Shown here: positions 23,400 through 34,928 of the stretch, piece after piece
Numbering within the stretch: the stretch's first letter is position 1
Layout: the number at the start of each line of letters is the position of its first letter
Notes under the pieces: model-generated
Database searches by the model: none
What the model was told of the DNA's origin: nothing
Seen by the model: only the letters and a program-made list of their open reading frames with translations
Translations under genes and position numbers: made by a program
From: Calendula officinalis
Taxonomy: Eukaryota > Streptophyta > Magnoliopsida > Asterales > Asteraceae
Length of the DNA stretch: 64,000 nt
Direction of reading: 5' to 3'
Assembly (NCBI GenBank): GCA_963853835.1
Contig: OY970828.1
Coordinates: forward strand, 63,914,861 to 63,978,860

Positions 23400-25167
23400 T
23401 CACCAATTGAATTATCTGAAAGGGTGGAATGCAATTCTAAATTAGCAGTTGCTCTATCGGTTATAGATGAGTGTTTTATGCCACTTGTCGACAGAAGAAG
23501 CCGCATCAATTTAATCCATAATGTTGTCTACAATTGTCGGTTAGTTAGTTATTTAGTTATACATTCATTAAACCCTTAAAATATCCACCATTAACATTTT
23601 CAATTTCTTGTAGGTCAAACTTGAGCAGGTTAAACTATAGTGGATTCTATACAGTTATTTTAGAGAGGAATGATGAATTAATTTCTGCTGCATCCATCAG
23701 GTAGGAATTCTTTGTATTTACAAGGTTTTATACATTAAAAATACACTTTTGGTGACTTTCTATCTGTTTCTAACCTTATTTTTAATTGACTAAATTACAC
23801 AATTGGTCCTTTTGGTTTATGTTTGTACCATGTTACATATTTGGTCCTTTAGTTTCATAAAATACACTGATAGTCCTTATTTCTGAAACTATTGACACGT
23901 TTGGTCCTTTACCTAAACAGCCGTTTATTTTTCCTGTCAAGTATGATCACGTGTGATGCACGAGGGGGTAAATCTGTCCTTCACCAATTTGAAACCCATA
24001 AAAAAACTTTATGTTTGACGTGAAAAGTTAAGGTCTGGTTTGGTTAGGTGCAGGACCAAATGTGTCAATAGTTTCAGAAATAAGGACTACCAGTGTAATT
24101 AATGGAATTATAGGACCAAATACGTAATATGGTACAAACCTAAAGGACCATTTGTGTAATTTACTCTTTTTAATTTAATAATAACTCAGGATTCATGGGA
24201 CACAACTAGCAGAAATGCCATTTATTGGGACCCGCCATATGTACAGAAGACAAGGAATGTGCAGACGCTTATTATCTGCTATTGAATCAGTAAGATAAAA
24301 ATTATATATATTTATCATAATTAATAGCTGTTCAATTAATTCCTTAATTTTATATATTTGAGTATTTACACACTCTGTGTGTGTGTGTGTGTTTAGGTGC
24401 TATCTTCACTGAAAATTGAGAAATTGATAATTCCTGCGATTGCTGAACACATGCATACATGGACTGATGTTTTTGGTTTCAATCCTCTTGAAGAATCACA
24501 CAAACAAGAATTGAAATCCATAAATATGTTGGTAGTTCCTGGAACAAATATGTTACAAAAACAGTTACTTTCAGAAAACGGTCAACCTGCTCAAATGGGA
24601 CCAAATTCTTCTTCTTCTTTTCATGATGGGCATACAGATTCTGATTCTCGGCATCATTCTAATCTTCTGTTGGAAAATTCTGATTCCATTGGTGCAAAAA
24701 GTCAACAGTTTGACTCCATTGAAGCAAAAAGTCAACATTTCGATTCCATTGATGCAAAAAGTCAACACTTTGATTCCATTGATGCAGAAAGTCAACAATT
24801 TGATTCCATTGATGCAAAAAGTCAACTGTTTGACTCCATTGAACCAAAAAGTCAACACTTTGATTCCGTTCCACCAAAAACTGGTGCGCAGGATGGGAAT
24901 GAGATTACTGACAAAATTGATAATGCTGATTCCAAAGTAGAGAATGATACTGAAACTGCAGAAAACCCAGAAGAAACGGTTTCTTCAGATGCTAAATTTG
25001 ATCTTAAAGTAGAAGAATTTGTTATAAAAACTGCAGAAAAGGAATCAGATTCTGTATCTGCAGATTTGGATTCCAAAATACAAGTTACTGATGTGCAGAT
25101 TGCTGGTGTAATTCCACTTGAATCCCGTGATCTAAACGATTCTATTTCTACAAGGGAAGAAAAGTGA
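21015..25167 (+). CDS. PHD-finger / GNAT acetyltransferase-like chromatin protein (IDM1-like family)
   Basis: Seven coding exons join to 1079 aa: 21015-22796, 22862-22973, 23066-23145, 23232-23539, 23614-23700, 24190-24289, 24397-25167. A probable 5'-UTR intron starts at 20841 (GTAAGA). Order of parts: a Lys/Ser-rich N-terminus; a conserved block with DYRPRKNRDYLDAVYINPSG (about 340-360) and AYWSIIKAY; a Tify/Jas-like region with GWITKEGIQCGCC; a PHD finger (CGLCGDGGDLICCDSCPSTF, with WHCPNCSCKYC in exon 2); then a GNAT fold (YSGFYTVILERNDELI; RIHGTQLAEMPFIGTRHMYR; RRQGMCRRLL as the acetyl-CoA loop; WTDVFGFNPL). IDM1, the best-known member, acetylates histone H3 to promote active DNA demethylation; whether this paralogue does is unknown. 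Oddities are a poly-Asn run in exon 4 and a decapeptide repeat in the last exon. Confidence 0.93.
23338..23399 (+). repeat. (AAT)n microsatellite encoding poly-Asn
   Basis: About 20 AAT triplets in frame inside exon 4 of the PHD-GNAT gene give a run of about 20 Asn between SSSDSDY and SPIELSERV. It lies in the linker between the PHD finger and the acetyltransferase fold and is probably length-variable. Confidence 0.95.
23788..24166. mobile_element. MULE-type MITE, copy A (intron of PHD-GNAT gene)
   Basis: Ends GACTAAATTACACAA and TTGTGTAATTTACTC head long inverted arms of more than 100 bp (TTTGGTCCTTTA / TAAAGGACCA). An exact 9-bp direct repeat TTTTTAATT flanks it (23779-23787, 24167-24175), the size made by Mutator-like transposases. 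The same family recurs at 29768 and 41988. Confidence 0.85.
24690..24880 (+). repeat. Decapeptide tandem repeat (AKSQxFDSID) in the PHD-GNAT C-terminus
   Basis: A 30-bp unit beginning GCAAAAAGTCAACA repeats about six times, in frame, giving AKSQQFDSIE, AKSQHFDSID, AKSQHFDSID, AESQQFDSID, AKSQLFDSIE, PKSQHFDSVP. It follows the acetyltransferase region and precedes an acidic tail. Function unknown. Confidence 0.95.
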
Positions 25168-25880
25168 AAATTCAGATGCAATCTTCTGATTATTTTGTAT
25201 TTTAATCTGCAAATGATGGATTTGGGTTTCGGGCCACATGAAAAGTATATTTGTCTGCAAGTTGATTAAGGGCTTGGCTTTGGTGCTGCTGGTATAGATA
25301 TTTTTGAATTTTTTTTTTTTCCAATTGTTTGATGATGAGTATTGAGTTTTGTGTTGATTTCGTATTCAGTGTTGTATCAGGAAAATAGAAGATAAAATGA
25401 ACCAACCCATATATGTATAGGTCGAAAAGTTATAGAAGATTTAAATTTTACGAGATTATTTTAATTTTCAATCGTATTCGATATGTAAGAAAATACATCA
25501 TTTAAACTATAATGTACGTATTAATGATGACCCTTGGCTCTTATATGTTTTTAATTATCCTTGTTATGCAAAAATTGTATATGTTTCAATTGTATAGGTA
25601 TTGTACTCATGTATAATATGTTGCTAATTGTAAGTTCAAAAAAATTGGCTTTTCAGCCAAATTATTTTGATCGGATTATTGCCTTATAGGAAGATGATTT
25701 ACACACATAAACATAGTGTACACGTAGAGTACAACACCTTCAAAGCATACATACAACAAGATAATGCATGCACTTAATATGTACCAAGTAAATTTAAATT
25801 GCACAAATCACCTCCTATTGTAATCCCCATAGAAAGTAGAAACATACCTGCTTCTAGACGTGTAAATGAGCCGTGTTAAA

Positions 25881-26416
25881 TTGTATATGAACGCTATAAC
25901 TGCTATTCACAAAACGTTAAACTTTTAATAGATTAAGAACTGAATATTTCACATTCATATATTTCTTGATGGCTAATGCCTTATTTATACACGGGTGGAT
26001 GCCATTAAAGCAACTTTACAATGCCAACATTACTATAATCGAGTACATTACTATAATCGAGTTACACATGACAAACACTAAAGTAAAGTAAAGAAGGCTA
26101 GATTCTTTGCTTAATAGATTTACACTAATACCAATATATGTTCTTTGCTTGTAGTGATTCTTGTAGTGATTGTATATATGTGTATAATTGCATTTGAACG
26201 CTCTAACTGTTATTTAAAAAACGCTAAGCTTTCAACAGATTAAGAGATAAATATATCACACTCAAATATTTCTTAAGGGCTCATACCTCTAGTTATACAC
26301 AGGTAGATGCCACTAGAGCATCTTTACAGTACCAACATTACAATAATTGAGTTACACGTGACTGGCACTAAAGTAAATTAAAGATGCTAGCGAAAGCTAG
26401 ATTCTTTGCTTACTAG
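25881..26416. repeat. Tandem-like duplication of a ~235-bp unit
   Basis: 25881-26117 and about 26185-26416 share the same order of words: GAACGCT-TAACTG-TATT, AACAGATTAAGA, ATATTTCTT, ACAC-GGTAGATGCCA, CCAACATTAC, GAGTTACAC, ACTAAAGTAAA, CTAGATTCTTTGCTTA. Divergence is obvious by eye, so the duplication is old. No coding or TE signature. Confidence 0.8.
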
Positions 26417-27178
26417 GAAAGACAGTGTAAAGCTCGAACATGACTCGTTAAAGGTTTGAGCTCAACTTAATTGGGCTCATTTAATCTCTCATATAAACAA
26501 AATATATAATTTTTTAATTTAATTATAATATTTAACATATTGTATATATATTTTTCTATATTATATTAAATACATACATATGTATAATACGAGTATTGTA
26601 GGGCCGCGCTCCGCTGCGATGTATGAAACATATGTTATTAATTTATCTAACTTTAAACTTATAAAAGATCATGGGATTACATGCCAAATTTTTTGTTTAT
26701 TAATCACGTGCTATTACCGAATTTAATACATATAATCGATCAATTTTAGCCCTATCTATATATTCAGGATATACGTAGAACTTTAATTTTTGAAAATTTT
26801 GTGTTTGAAATTGTTTAAATCTTCAAGGTCCGGGCTCATAATCTTTATTATCTAAACTATAATAAGGTCGAAAAAATAAAAATACATCGCGGCATTTTTT
26901 TTGTTTAGAAAAATGCATATTTAAAAATAGAGGCAATTATTAAATATATGTCTTAAGGTTATGGTTAAAATTTATAATTATTGTAAAAATATAATAGTTG
27001 ATGGGCATTTTTGAGACATATTAAACCCCCTTTTTTTTTTTTGCACCGTTCTGTTAAAATATAATTTTGATTTTTTTTTCTTATTAATATTATTAATTAT
27101 TAGTATGGTATAAGTATGGATAGTTGCTAAATTAGATATAGTTAGGGGTGAAATAAGTGGACCAAAGTGGAGGCCTGA
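26417..27178. other. Intergenic, nothing recognised
   Basis: AT-rich DNA. A short GC-rich word at about 26600-26620 (GGGCCGCGCTCCGCTGCGA) stands out but could not be assigned. Confidence 0.4.
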
Positions 27179-27696
27179 GAGCATCTTCAATGGAAGGTTA
27201 AAGAAAAGGTTGATACTATTTGAATAACCTATAAAATGACTTTTTACCATTGGAATGAATGACTTTTTTAAGAGGTTGCTCCAACCACTTGATCACCCCC
27301 AACCATTTGAACATCTTTCAATGTTTGATTCTTTTAGTCGCTATATTTAATAATTTTACATTTTAAACCCATGTATATATTTATATGTGAATCATTTATT
27401 ATTTCTATAACTATAAATTATAACTTTATCATATTTCAATAATTTTTAGGGTCTAGCATATAATAATTATGTAAAAGACATTCTAAAAAAATGTTAAGTT
27501 TTGTAATGCTATATGAATTGTTAAATTAAATAAGTGAGGGATATTTATAAAACATTTGATATAGTTAAAGGTAAATTATTAATTTTTAAGAAAATGTCTT
27601 TGGAAAGATTAACCATTGGAGAGGTTTTTAACTAATAGTTTATTTGATGATATGATAAAAGTAATAAGCCATTGGATAAGTACCATTATGATGCTC
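27179..27696. mobile_element. PIF/Harbinger-like MITE (GAGCAT family)
   Basis: The left end GAGCATCTTCAATGG pairs imperfectly with the right end CCATTATGATGCTC. TGA flanks both ends (27176-27178, 27697-27699). A 3-bp target and a GAGCA...TGCTC tip resemble the PIF/Harbinger-like elements at 39489 and 61829. Confidence 0.55.
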
Positions 27697-27951
27697 TGAG
27701 CTCCAATCTAACTTGGCAGAAATATTTAAATTTTCTAGTAAGCCCACTAAGCCGCCTCCAACTCAACCTCCTGCCAAATATTTTAAAAAGCATGTTTCAT
27801 TGTGTCCACTTAATTTTATGATATGCCGCCTGCCTTTCATTTTTCTCTTTTAAACGGAACGGAGTTTTTGTTCTAATGAACAGTAATCATGTATGCAGAT
27901 TGTATATATAGAGTAATATACATAGACACATACTTACACAAATATATAATA

Positions 27952-28265
27952 CTACCTCCGTATCAAAATAAGTGATACACTTTCTATTTAAGGGTGTAAC
28001 AATATAAGTGATACACTTTTAAAACTTATCTTATTTGGTAAAAATGTGGGACCCTATCTCCACTAACTATATACTTTAATAAAGTAAAATTACCCTTTTA
28101 CCCTTACTTTTACTTTTAAACATCATTAATATCACTTTATTCAAAAGAAGTGGAACTCATTCTCCACTAATTATCCACTTTAATCTATCTTAAACCACTT
28201 TTTAATTGTTTGCCTCAAAAATCATATTTTTTTCAAATATATCACTTATTTTGATGCGGATGTAG
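27952..28265. mobile_element. Stowaway-like MITE, complete copy
   Basis: CTACCTCCGTATCAAAATAAGTGATAC on the left and, on the opposite strand from the right, CTACATCCGCATCAAAATAAGTGATAT: a 27-bp inverted repeat with few mismatches. TA dinucleotides flank it (27950-27951, 28266-28267). Length 314 bp. Reference copy for the fragments at 1-130 and 20149-20352. Confidence 0.88.
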
Positions 28266-28831
28266 TATATAACTTTAGTAATATATTAGCTTGTTTTGGC
28301 TCAAGCTTGTTTAACCCAGATTTTTATTGATCTTTTAACGAACCGAGCTCTAGTAGCTCGTGAATAGCTCGGTTCACTTACACCCCTATAATTCACTTAC
28401 ACGTTCATTTCCCTGCTTACTAAGAAGCCCCAAACCACAATAATTCACCTCCTTTGCAAATTATTGGCCTTTCTCCTTATATAAAGCAAATCAATATATC
28501 TTTACACTTTGATTGCATGAAAAACTGACTAAAAAAACATATGAACGAAAAATATATTCATATGTTTATAGGTACATGAAAAGGAAATGAGGTGTTCTTA
28601 GAAAGATAAAATAAATACAAGTTGTGATATCATATACAAAGAAAGATCTATCACCAACTCAGAAAAATCAAATAATACCTAAAGAAACACGTCACCATCC
28701 ATAACAATGAACATTATCTGTGACATATATAGGTTGACCTGCAAAAACTTTTTTGACAATTTTTTCCAGTTTTTTGCAAATATGAAAGTGGTAATGCAAA
28801 ATCATGAATCTGAGAAGTAAGTAGATTTAGA

Positions 28832-31800
28832 TTATTGTTTTTTGTTGAATTTTGACTGTTTGAGACATTGACACTCTGGAAAAGGGTTTTCATAAATAGA
28901 ATTCTTTCTTGTTGATTGCTTTATTTTAGGTATTGCAATTCCCTTGTGGTCACTTTCTTCTAGCATTACTTGCATTTCGTTCTTCAAGTCATGCCAACTG
29001 CACCAAACAACACCATAATTTCTTATTTAAAATACTTCATTTAATTTAATTTAATTTAATTTTCAAAGAAAACAACCTTATGGTTGTATTATCCAGCAAA
29101 ACAACAAGCTTTCGCTTATCTGGAATAATGGTTTTTGCATGACCATATTCAAACTTTCGATGACCTGTCAGAAAATGTGGGAAATTTCCACCTTGTGTGG
29201 TTACAAAAACTTCACTGTAAAAGCAGACAATATAATCCAAAGCAGCCAACCTTGAAGAATACCCCTACATGGAAATATTCATATGCAAAACATAATTATT
29301 TTTATTTTATTTTATTATTACTTTATTTTTTTGGTACCTGAAATGATTGAATCTCGTTCTGTGAAAGAAGCAAGTCCTTAGAACGTATTACTGGAAACAT
29401 TTTCATTAAAGGAGATATATATTTATCAGCCTCGTATATTTTTCCAGATGCCAAATATATTGGAGTTGAGTTTGAAAATCCCATACCCCTTAGCATCATC
29501 CCCACCTATATTATTAATTATATATAAAAAAAACATTAATATTTTATTATTTTTTTTAAAAATAAAAAATTAAAAAGTAACCTCTAAAGGGGTCATGGGG
29601 CATCTTCCACTGATCCTAAAACGAGCAGGATCTATTATATAATCTTTTCGTTTAAATTTGTCTCCCCAACCTTTTTCACGTATTAATTCCATTTTAGTTT
29701 GTTCAGATTTTCCTCCATCATAAATACAGCATGAAAAAGCAACCATATCCTGCATTTTTTTTCCAAAGAGTAAATTACACAAATGGTCCTTTAGGTTTGT
29801 ATCATCTGACATATTTGGTCCTTTAGTTTCATAAATTACACTGCTGAAACTATTGACACGTGTGGTCCTTTACCTAAACAGACGTTAACTTTTCCCGTCA
29901 AACAGACGGGTTTTTATGGGGTTCAAGTTGCGGAAGGGAAAGGGAAAAGGACAGATTTACCCCCCGTGCATCACACGTGACCATACTTTACGGGAAAAAT
30001 AAATGTCTGTTTAGGTAAAGGCCCAAACGTGCAGTGTAATTTATGAAACTAAAGGACCAAATGTGTAACATGGTACAAACCTAAAGGACCATTTGTGTAA
30101 TTTACTCAAAAAAAGTATCATAATTCATACCTCCTCGAAGCGAAGGTGTATAGAAACATATTTCCCACGTGAAACTGGACTTGAAATTGAACTAACCATG
30201 GTCATTCTTTTAACTATGGTTTTAGCAAGTGTCCTAATGGGAATAGAAAATCTCAATGCTTTATAATTAGCCAAACATCTAAGATATTGAATTTCAGGAG
30301 GCAGACTTGAAGCTAATCTATTTGCAAATGGAGCAAACCGAATAATCCTGCATTATATTTTGTAATTATCAGTTGTATTAGCAAAAAAATTAAATGTAGA
30401 AATATAATAATAAATAAAAAAATACCTTAAATGGTGAATAATTTAAAGCACCAACCTCTGGTCTCTGAGGGCTGGATAAACTTGTTTTAAATAATATTCT
30501 GCAGAGGCCCAAGCTGGGACTTTAAAATTTGGAATATTGCTTATATTAAAATCATAATCTGCCATTAATTCTTTAGGGATTTCCCGTACTACATTAACAT
30601 ATTCCTTAAGTGTATTTATGAAATGTTCTTCATCATATATGTCCCCAAATTCACTGAAAAAAGTCAAAAAGTATAAATTACAAAGCTCAGACATGTAGTA
30701 TATTATCTTTATAACTTGTACAACAAATAATTGGGTAAGTTTTAATAGTAAAATAATATAAATTGAAATGAATTAACTTGCCTGGAATCCCTCCAGACAT
30801 TATGGAAATCAAGACGAGGAATGAGTAGTGTTGCATTTAAAAGCCCTGCTACTGCCACAGCATTACATATCTGTCATTTTAAGATTTATTAATATTTAGA
30901 GAATACAGTAAGTATGGTGTACTGTAGACTGTAGAGTATATATAAAAAACTCCTAACTTATTTAAATGCTTATTAGTGATTTACTAAACATAATGGCAGA
31001 TTTACTCTTATAACTAACACAGCATGCTGATCAGAATTCATAGTAATACATCTAGCATATGTGACAGCAAGGCATACAGTAGAATTAAATTAGTCAACCC
31101 TTAGGGTCAAAATGAACATTAGTTACAAGTACCGATCCACGTTGCTGGTTTAGACCGCCATTTGCCTCGATAATCAGGTATTGATCAGGTATGTTAGTCT
31201 CTGTTAAGAGAAAAAATCATTAACTTATAGATTTATATAAACTACAACATTTTTCTTAAAAGTTATTACAAATAATAATACCAAAATGTTGACGAGAAAT
31301 TGGTGTCACGCAAGCCTCCTGCTCTTTCAACTTCATTTTATATTTCCATACATCAGACAACTAAAACAAAAACGTTAAAAAGAGACAATTTGCTATCAGC
31401 TTCTAGCAAATAATGCTAATTATAATACTCTTGGAATAAAGTTGGTATTTGGATCATGGAAGTACAATTATATTATAGTCATTAAATTCACAATAATCGG
31501 TATTATCTGTTTGGATAAACTGATTAGCATTGTGATTGAGAATTTTAAACTTAAGGGCAGAATAATCAAAATCAGATAACTAGCTAAGGCGCAGTGTTAA
31601 AAAACTGATTATTGGAATAAATATATAACCTACCTAACTAACTCATGCTTTTAGCAACTTATTATCTGAATATCTTATTCTAGTTCTTCAAGCTGCAATA
31701 ATCAATTTGAAAAACCATATCCAAATGAACACACTTACATAATCAGGAATGCTAGCGTCCAAATTGTAAGAAATTCCAATAAATTAATCTATAAATGTTA

Positions 31801-32259
31801 TAGAATTGACTGCAGAAGTGAATATATCCAAATTATATATGCTCAGTTTGCAACATTTACAGAATGATGATTCAACAGATAATAATAATAACAATAATGA
31901 AATCATCAAAACCACTAAACCTGAATTTCTGAAGAAGTGTCAGACTGAATATCATTCAGAAGGTTCTCGAAGACCTCATGACTACGATAAACGGAGCCAG
32001 GCAAAGGACTGGGATAAAACATTGCGAACAATGGACCGACGAACGTGATCACACCGGACACGAACAATAGAAGTAATATAATCAAGTAGCGACAGATCCT
32101 TCGCCGGAAAAACTTTCCGATGGAAAGAGATTCACGGCGTCGATTAACTCGCCGGCTAGAGGTTTTAGTTAAATGAGTAGTGTGAGATGTCGGTGAGCTT
32201 AATGAGCTTGCACTGCTACTACTGCTGCTAGTGTGGTAGTAATTGAATGTTGAATCCAT
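28832..32259 (-). CDS. O-fucosyltransferase family protein (plant GT106-type)
   Basis: Ten coding exons give 559 aa: 32259-31921, 31360-31282, 31200-31133, 30870-30782, 30653-30456, 30347-30131, 29749-29582, 29505-29338, 29264-29077, 28997-28832. The start is MDSTFNYYH, the first ATG in frame. A basic cluster precedes one membrane segment (CRYLIILLLLFVSGVITFVG, about residues 60-80), so a type II Golgi protein is likely. Family motifs: YLIIEANGGLNQQR, ICNAVAVAGLLNATLLIP, FGDIYDEEHFI, IIRFAPFANRLA, YVSIHLRFEEDMVAFSCC, GYSSRLAALDY, SEVFVTTQGGNFPHFLTGHR, TIIPDKRKL. The phase of the ninth exon requires the acceptor just before GYSSRL (29264). The intron after exon 4 has a GC donor (GCAAGT). Substrate, protein or cell-wall glycan, cannot be told from sequence. 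Confidence 0.93.
29768..30107. mobile_element. MULE-type MITE, copy B (intron of O-fucosyltransferase gene)
   Basis: Ends GAGTAAATTACACAAATGG and CCATTTGTGTAATTTACTC with the same TTTGGTCCTTTAG arms as copies A and C. It sits between exons 6 and 7. No clear target duplication, so one flank has changed or the insertion is old. Confidence 0.85.
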
Positions 32260-32607
32260 GGAAGCTTCTTGTACTGATATTGTTTTTCGATTCAATTTGT
32301 AGTGACGGTGGGAGATCGAAAGGGAATTGTCATCTTCTGTGTTTCCCCATTCTATGGAGTAATATCACTCGCAATTACCACAAATTTCCGTACAGTTTTT
32401 TAAAATTTTTCCTAAGACGCCCTTGTTTTTAAGCAAAGTAACTCATTTCCCTAAATTTCATTACGCCATCTAAATTTCATTACGCCATCAGAAATATTAT
32501 TTAGATTTCAACTGTATCATGTCAACTTTACAACTTCTTGCAATTATAACACACTTTTAAAAGTAGACCTCATTGTCACATCACTTTTCAGTTATACTTT
32601 TAAAATA

Positions 32608-32822
32608 CTAGCCGGGTACCCGCGTAATGCGGCGGCCGGTACCCTGTGACTTTATTTTGAGGCGACCAATTGGTGGTTGGGGTGGATGCCTGGCTGGTGC
32701 TGGTTGCCGATGTTAAGTGGTGGCGCATTGCGCGGGTACCTTGTGACTTTATTTTGCGGCGACTAATTGGTGGTTGGGGTGGCTACCTGGCTGGTGCTGG
32801 TTGCCGATGTTAAGTGGTGGCG
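32608..32822 (-). mobile_element. Helitron 3' end with internal 97-bp tandem duplication
   Basis: On the minus strand the sequence ends GCCGCATTACGCGGGTACCCGGCTAG followed by host T: a GC-rich hairpin then CTAG, the Helitron 3' signature. Next to it a 97-bp unit starting GTACC-TGTGACTTTATTTTG is tandemly repeated (32639-32735 and 32736-32822). The second junction carries another GCATTGCGCGGGTACC hairpin half. No matching 5' TC end was found, so the upper boundary is not set. Confidence 0.6.
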
Positions 32823-34913
32823 GTTGTAAATTCAACTTTTCAAGGTTTAAAAGATGGGAATTAAGTTTTACACCACATTTAATGAAAATCTTATCACACC
32901 GTACAAGTATTACTGCAGAACGTACAAATATATAAAACAATTATTATAATGTATTGGTTAAAATGTATGGTTAAAATGTATCTGTTAATTCAAAGAAACT
33001 AATTTCAGGATGCGTATAACATACAACAGTGATGCTCAGATGATTTAAAACAGGATCTTCCCAGAAAATTGCTGACCAACTATATTTAAAAGCCAATTAA
33101 GATACTGATTGCTTTATATAAAAAATGAATGAATAACCAAAACTTAAGTATTTTTAGGCCTCTCCCAATAGTGGCGCGTCACTAAACCCGTCAGTAGCGT
33201 CACATCATCACATCCTTACCGACACGCTACTGACACGGTCGTGCCAACCATAACCCATCACTAACCCATCACTAACCCTTAAAATATTACATTTAACCCC
33301 CTCCCCACACACAAAAAAGCTACTGACGCACAGTGTATCACGTCTTCACCACGACGGGTTTTTGTTGACGCGCTTAGTGACGGGGTGGTGCCAAAGGCGT
33401 CACCCCCCGACGTGTTTGAAGATGCTGTTGACGGCCTCACGACGTAGGCGTTGGGACACATCTTATAACTACAAAACATAACCAAAATGACCAGTTTATA
33501 TTGATTGGGGTAAATCTCTATTTAATTCAAATAGATATAATCTAGACATACTCTCTTCGGAGCTATCAAATATGATTCAGTATCCTCAAAGGGTGATTTC
33601 TCCAAAAAGACAGAAATTTCCTCCTTGATTCAAAAAAGCCAGGTCTGCAACGGGTTCACTTGAAAGGATAACATAAGCAACATACTTCTACGTACTTACT
33701 GGTGTTATGAAGACTTCAACTTATGATTTTGATCAAAGCATGGCTAATCAAAATCCCACAGGTTTCACTGACTCACAAAGTCTCCTATTTCCTCCTTAAA
33801 TAATACTCTTGTAAAAAGAAATTAAAAATATAAATAAGTTAGTTGCATTATATGTAGATTATATGTAGAAGATGATAGAAAATACTTCTTGTTGCAGATG
33901 ATGATTTTGTTATATCATGATCTTCTTCCCATCGACAAATAGGCTATCGTTAAGTTCTCCATTTTGCATAAACTGGTTCATATTTCTCACAATGACTATG
34001 ATACTCAAATTTATCTACAGTCACATATATTGTGACCGATACCGACATACAACCAATTATCTTCACTTCTCCTGAAGCAAAGGAACAACCAAGGCAGACA
34101 ATTTCGACTTATCCCAAATTTTCACCAAACATAAGTGAGCAACTTTAAACACATGAGGCACTATGTGTGTGCCGACAACAAGAAAAGATAACTATCTTTT
34201 ATAACATACAACAATAACATTGATTCAACTAGAACAATCCACACATCAGATCACACTAACCTAGTCCAGGTTCCAATAATAAAGAGACTAGAAAGCATGC
34301 ATCATTTATATCTATATAAACTCCTGACACAGATGATGTACCCTAAATCAATAATCAATCAATTATTCCACTTCAAGTGGCATAAAACACCAAAGGTACG
34401 CAGTTCAGTTCATCACATCATTTCACAAGTCCTAATTAAGCGATCTACTCAATTACCAATATTACACAAACACAAGTATTGAGTTTATAAAAACATACCC
34501 GAGCTATCACTGTCGGTCTAACGTTGGTGAAGATTCCCCGACCGCCCCCGTCCTTGACCCACATCTCATTTTCTCTTCCCAAGGCCAATTTCCCTCTTGC
34601 CCGAAATTGAACACCTCTAATGCACTTCATTTCCCCAACGTGCGTATATATGCTCCTCGGTCAGTTCTCTCATCGTTTTAATTAAGGTGCCAACATTTCC
34701 TAGGGCCAAGGGGGTCGGGTTCTCTTTACCTGTCATATCTATAACAATCACCACGACTCACGAAAGCTTAGTTTAAATCGTTAGTAACTACATACTAACT
34801 ACAACTAACTTCATTCACCGTTGCTCTAATCCCGCTCGTCCGGAATGTTTGACCAAACTCGAGCCACGATTTGGGAATGAAACACCTAACAGTGTATCCA
34901 TCGCCAAACCGAA
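32823..34913. other. Intergenic and probable TE debris
   Basis: 33157-33480 is a CG-rich block beginning GGCCTCTCCCAATAGTGGCGCGTC with repeated GTGACGC-type words, similar in style to GGCCTCTTCCAATTGTGACAC at 39182; probably a MITE, ends not paired. 33500-34913 shows no coding frame; it may be the leader of the gypsy element whose LTR begins at 34929. Confidence 0.35.
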
Positions 34914-34925
34914 GCTCTGATACCA
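34914..34925 (-). other. tRNA-iMet primer binding site of gypsy element 2
   Basis: On the minus strand TGGTATCAGAGC, complementary to the 3' end of initiator tRNA-Met, lies three bases after the LTR end GGTGTTACA. Confidence 0.8.
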
Positions 34926-34928
34926 AGT

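Noticed and set aside
24571..24940. Three extra frames over the decapeptide repeat
   Set aside because: Other-frame readings of the 30-bp tandem repeat.
26590..26625. Helitron-like GC hairpin GGGCCGCGCTCCGCTGCGA
   Set aside because: GC-rich like the Helitron ends, but no CTAG end or TC partner could be found.
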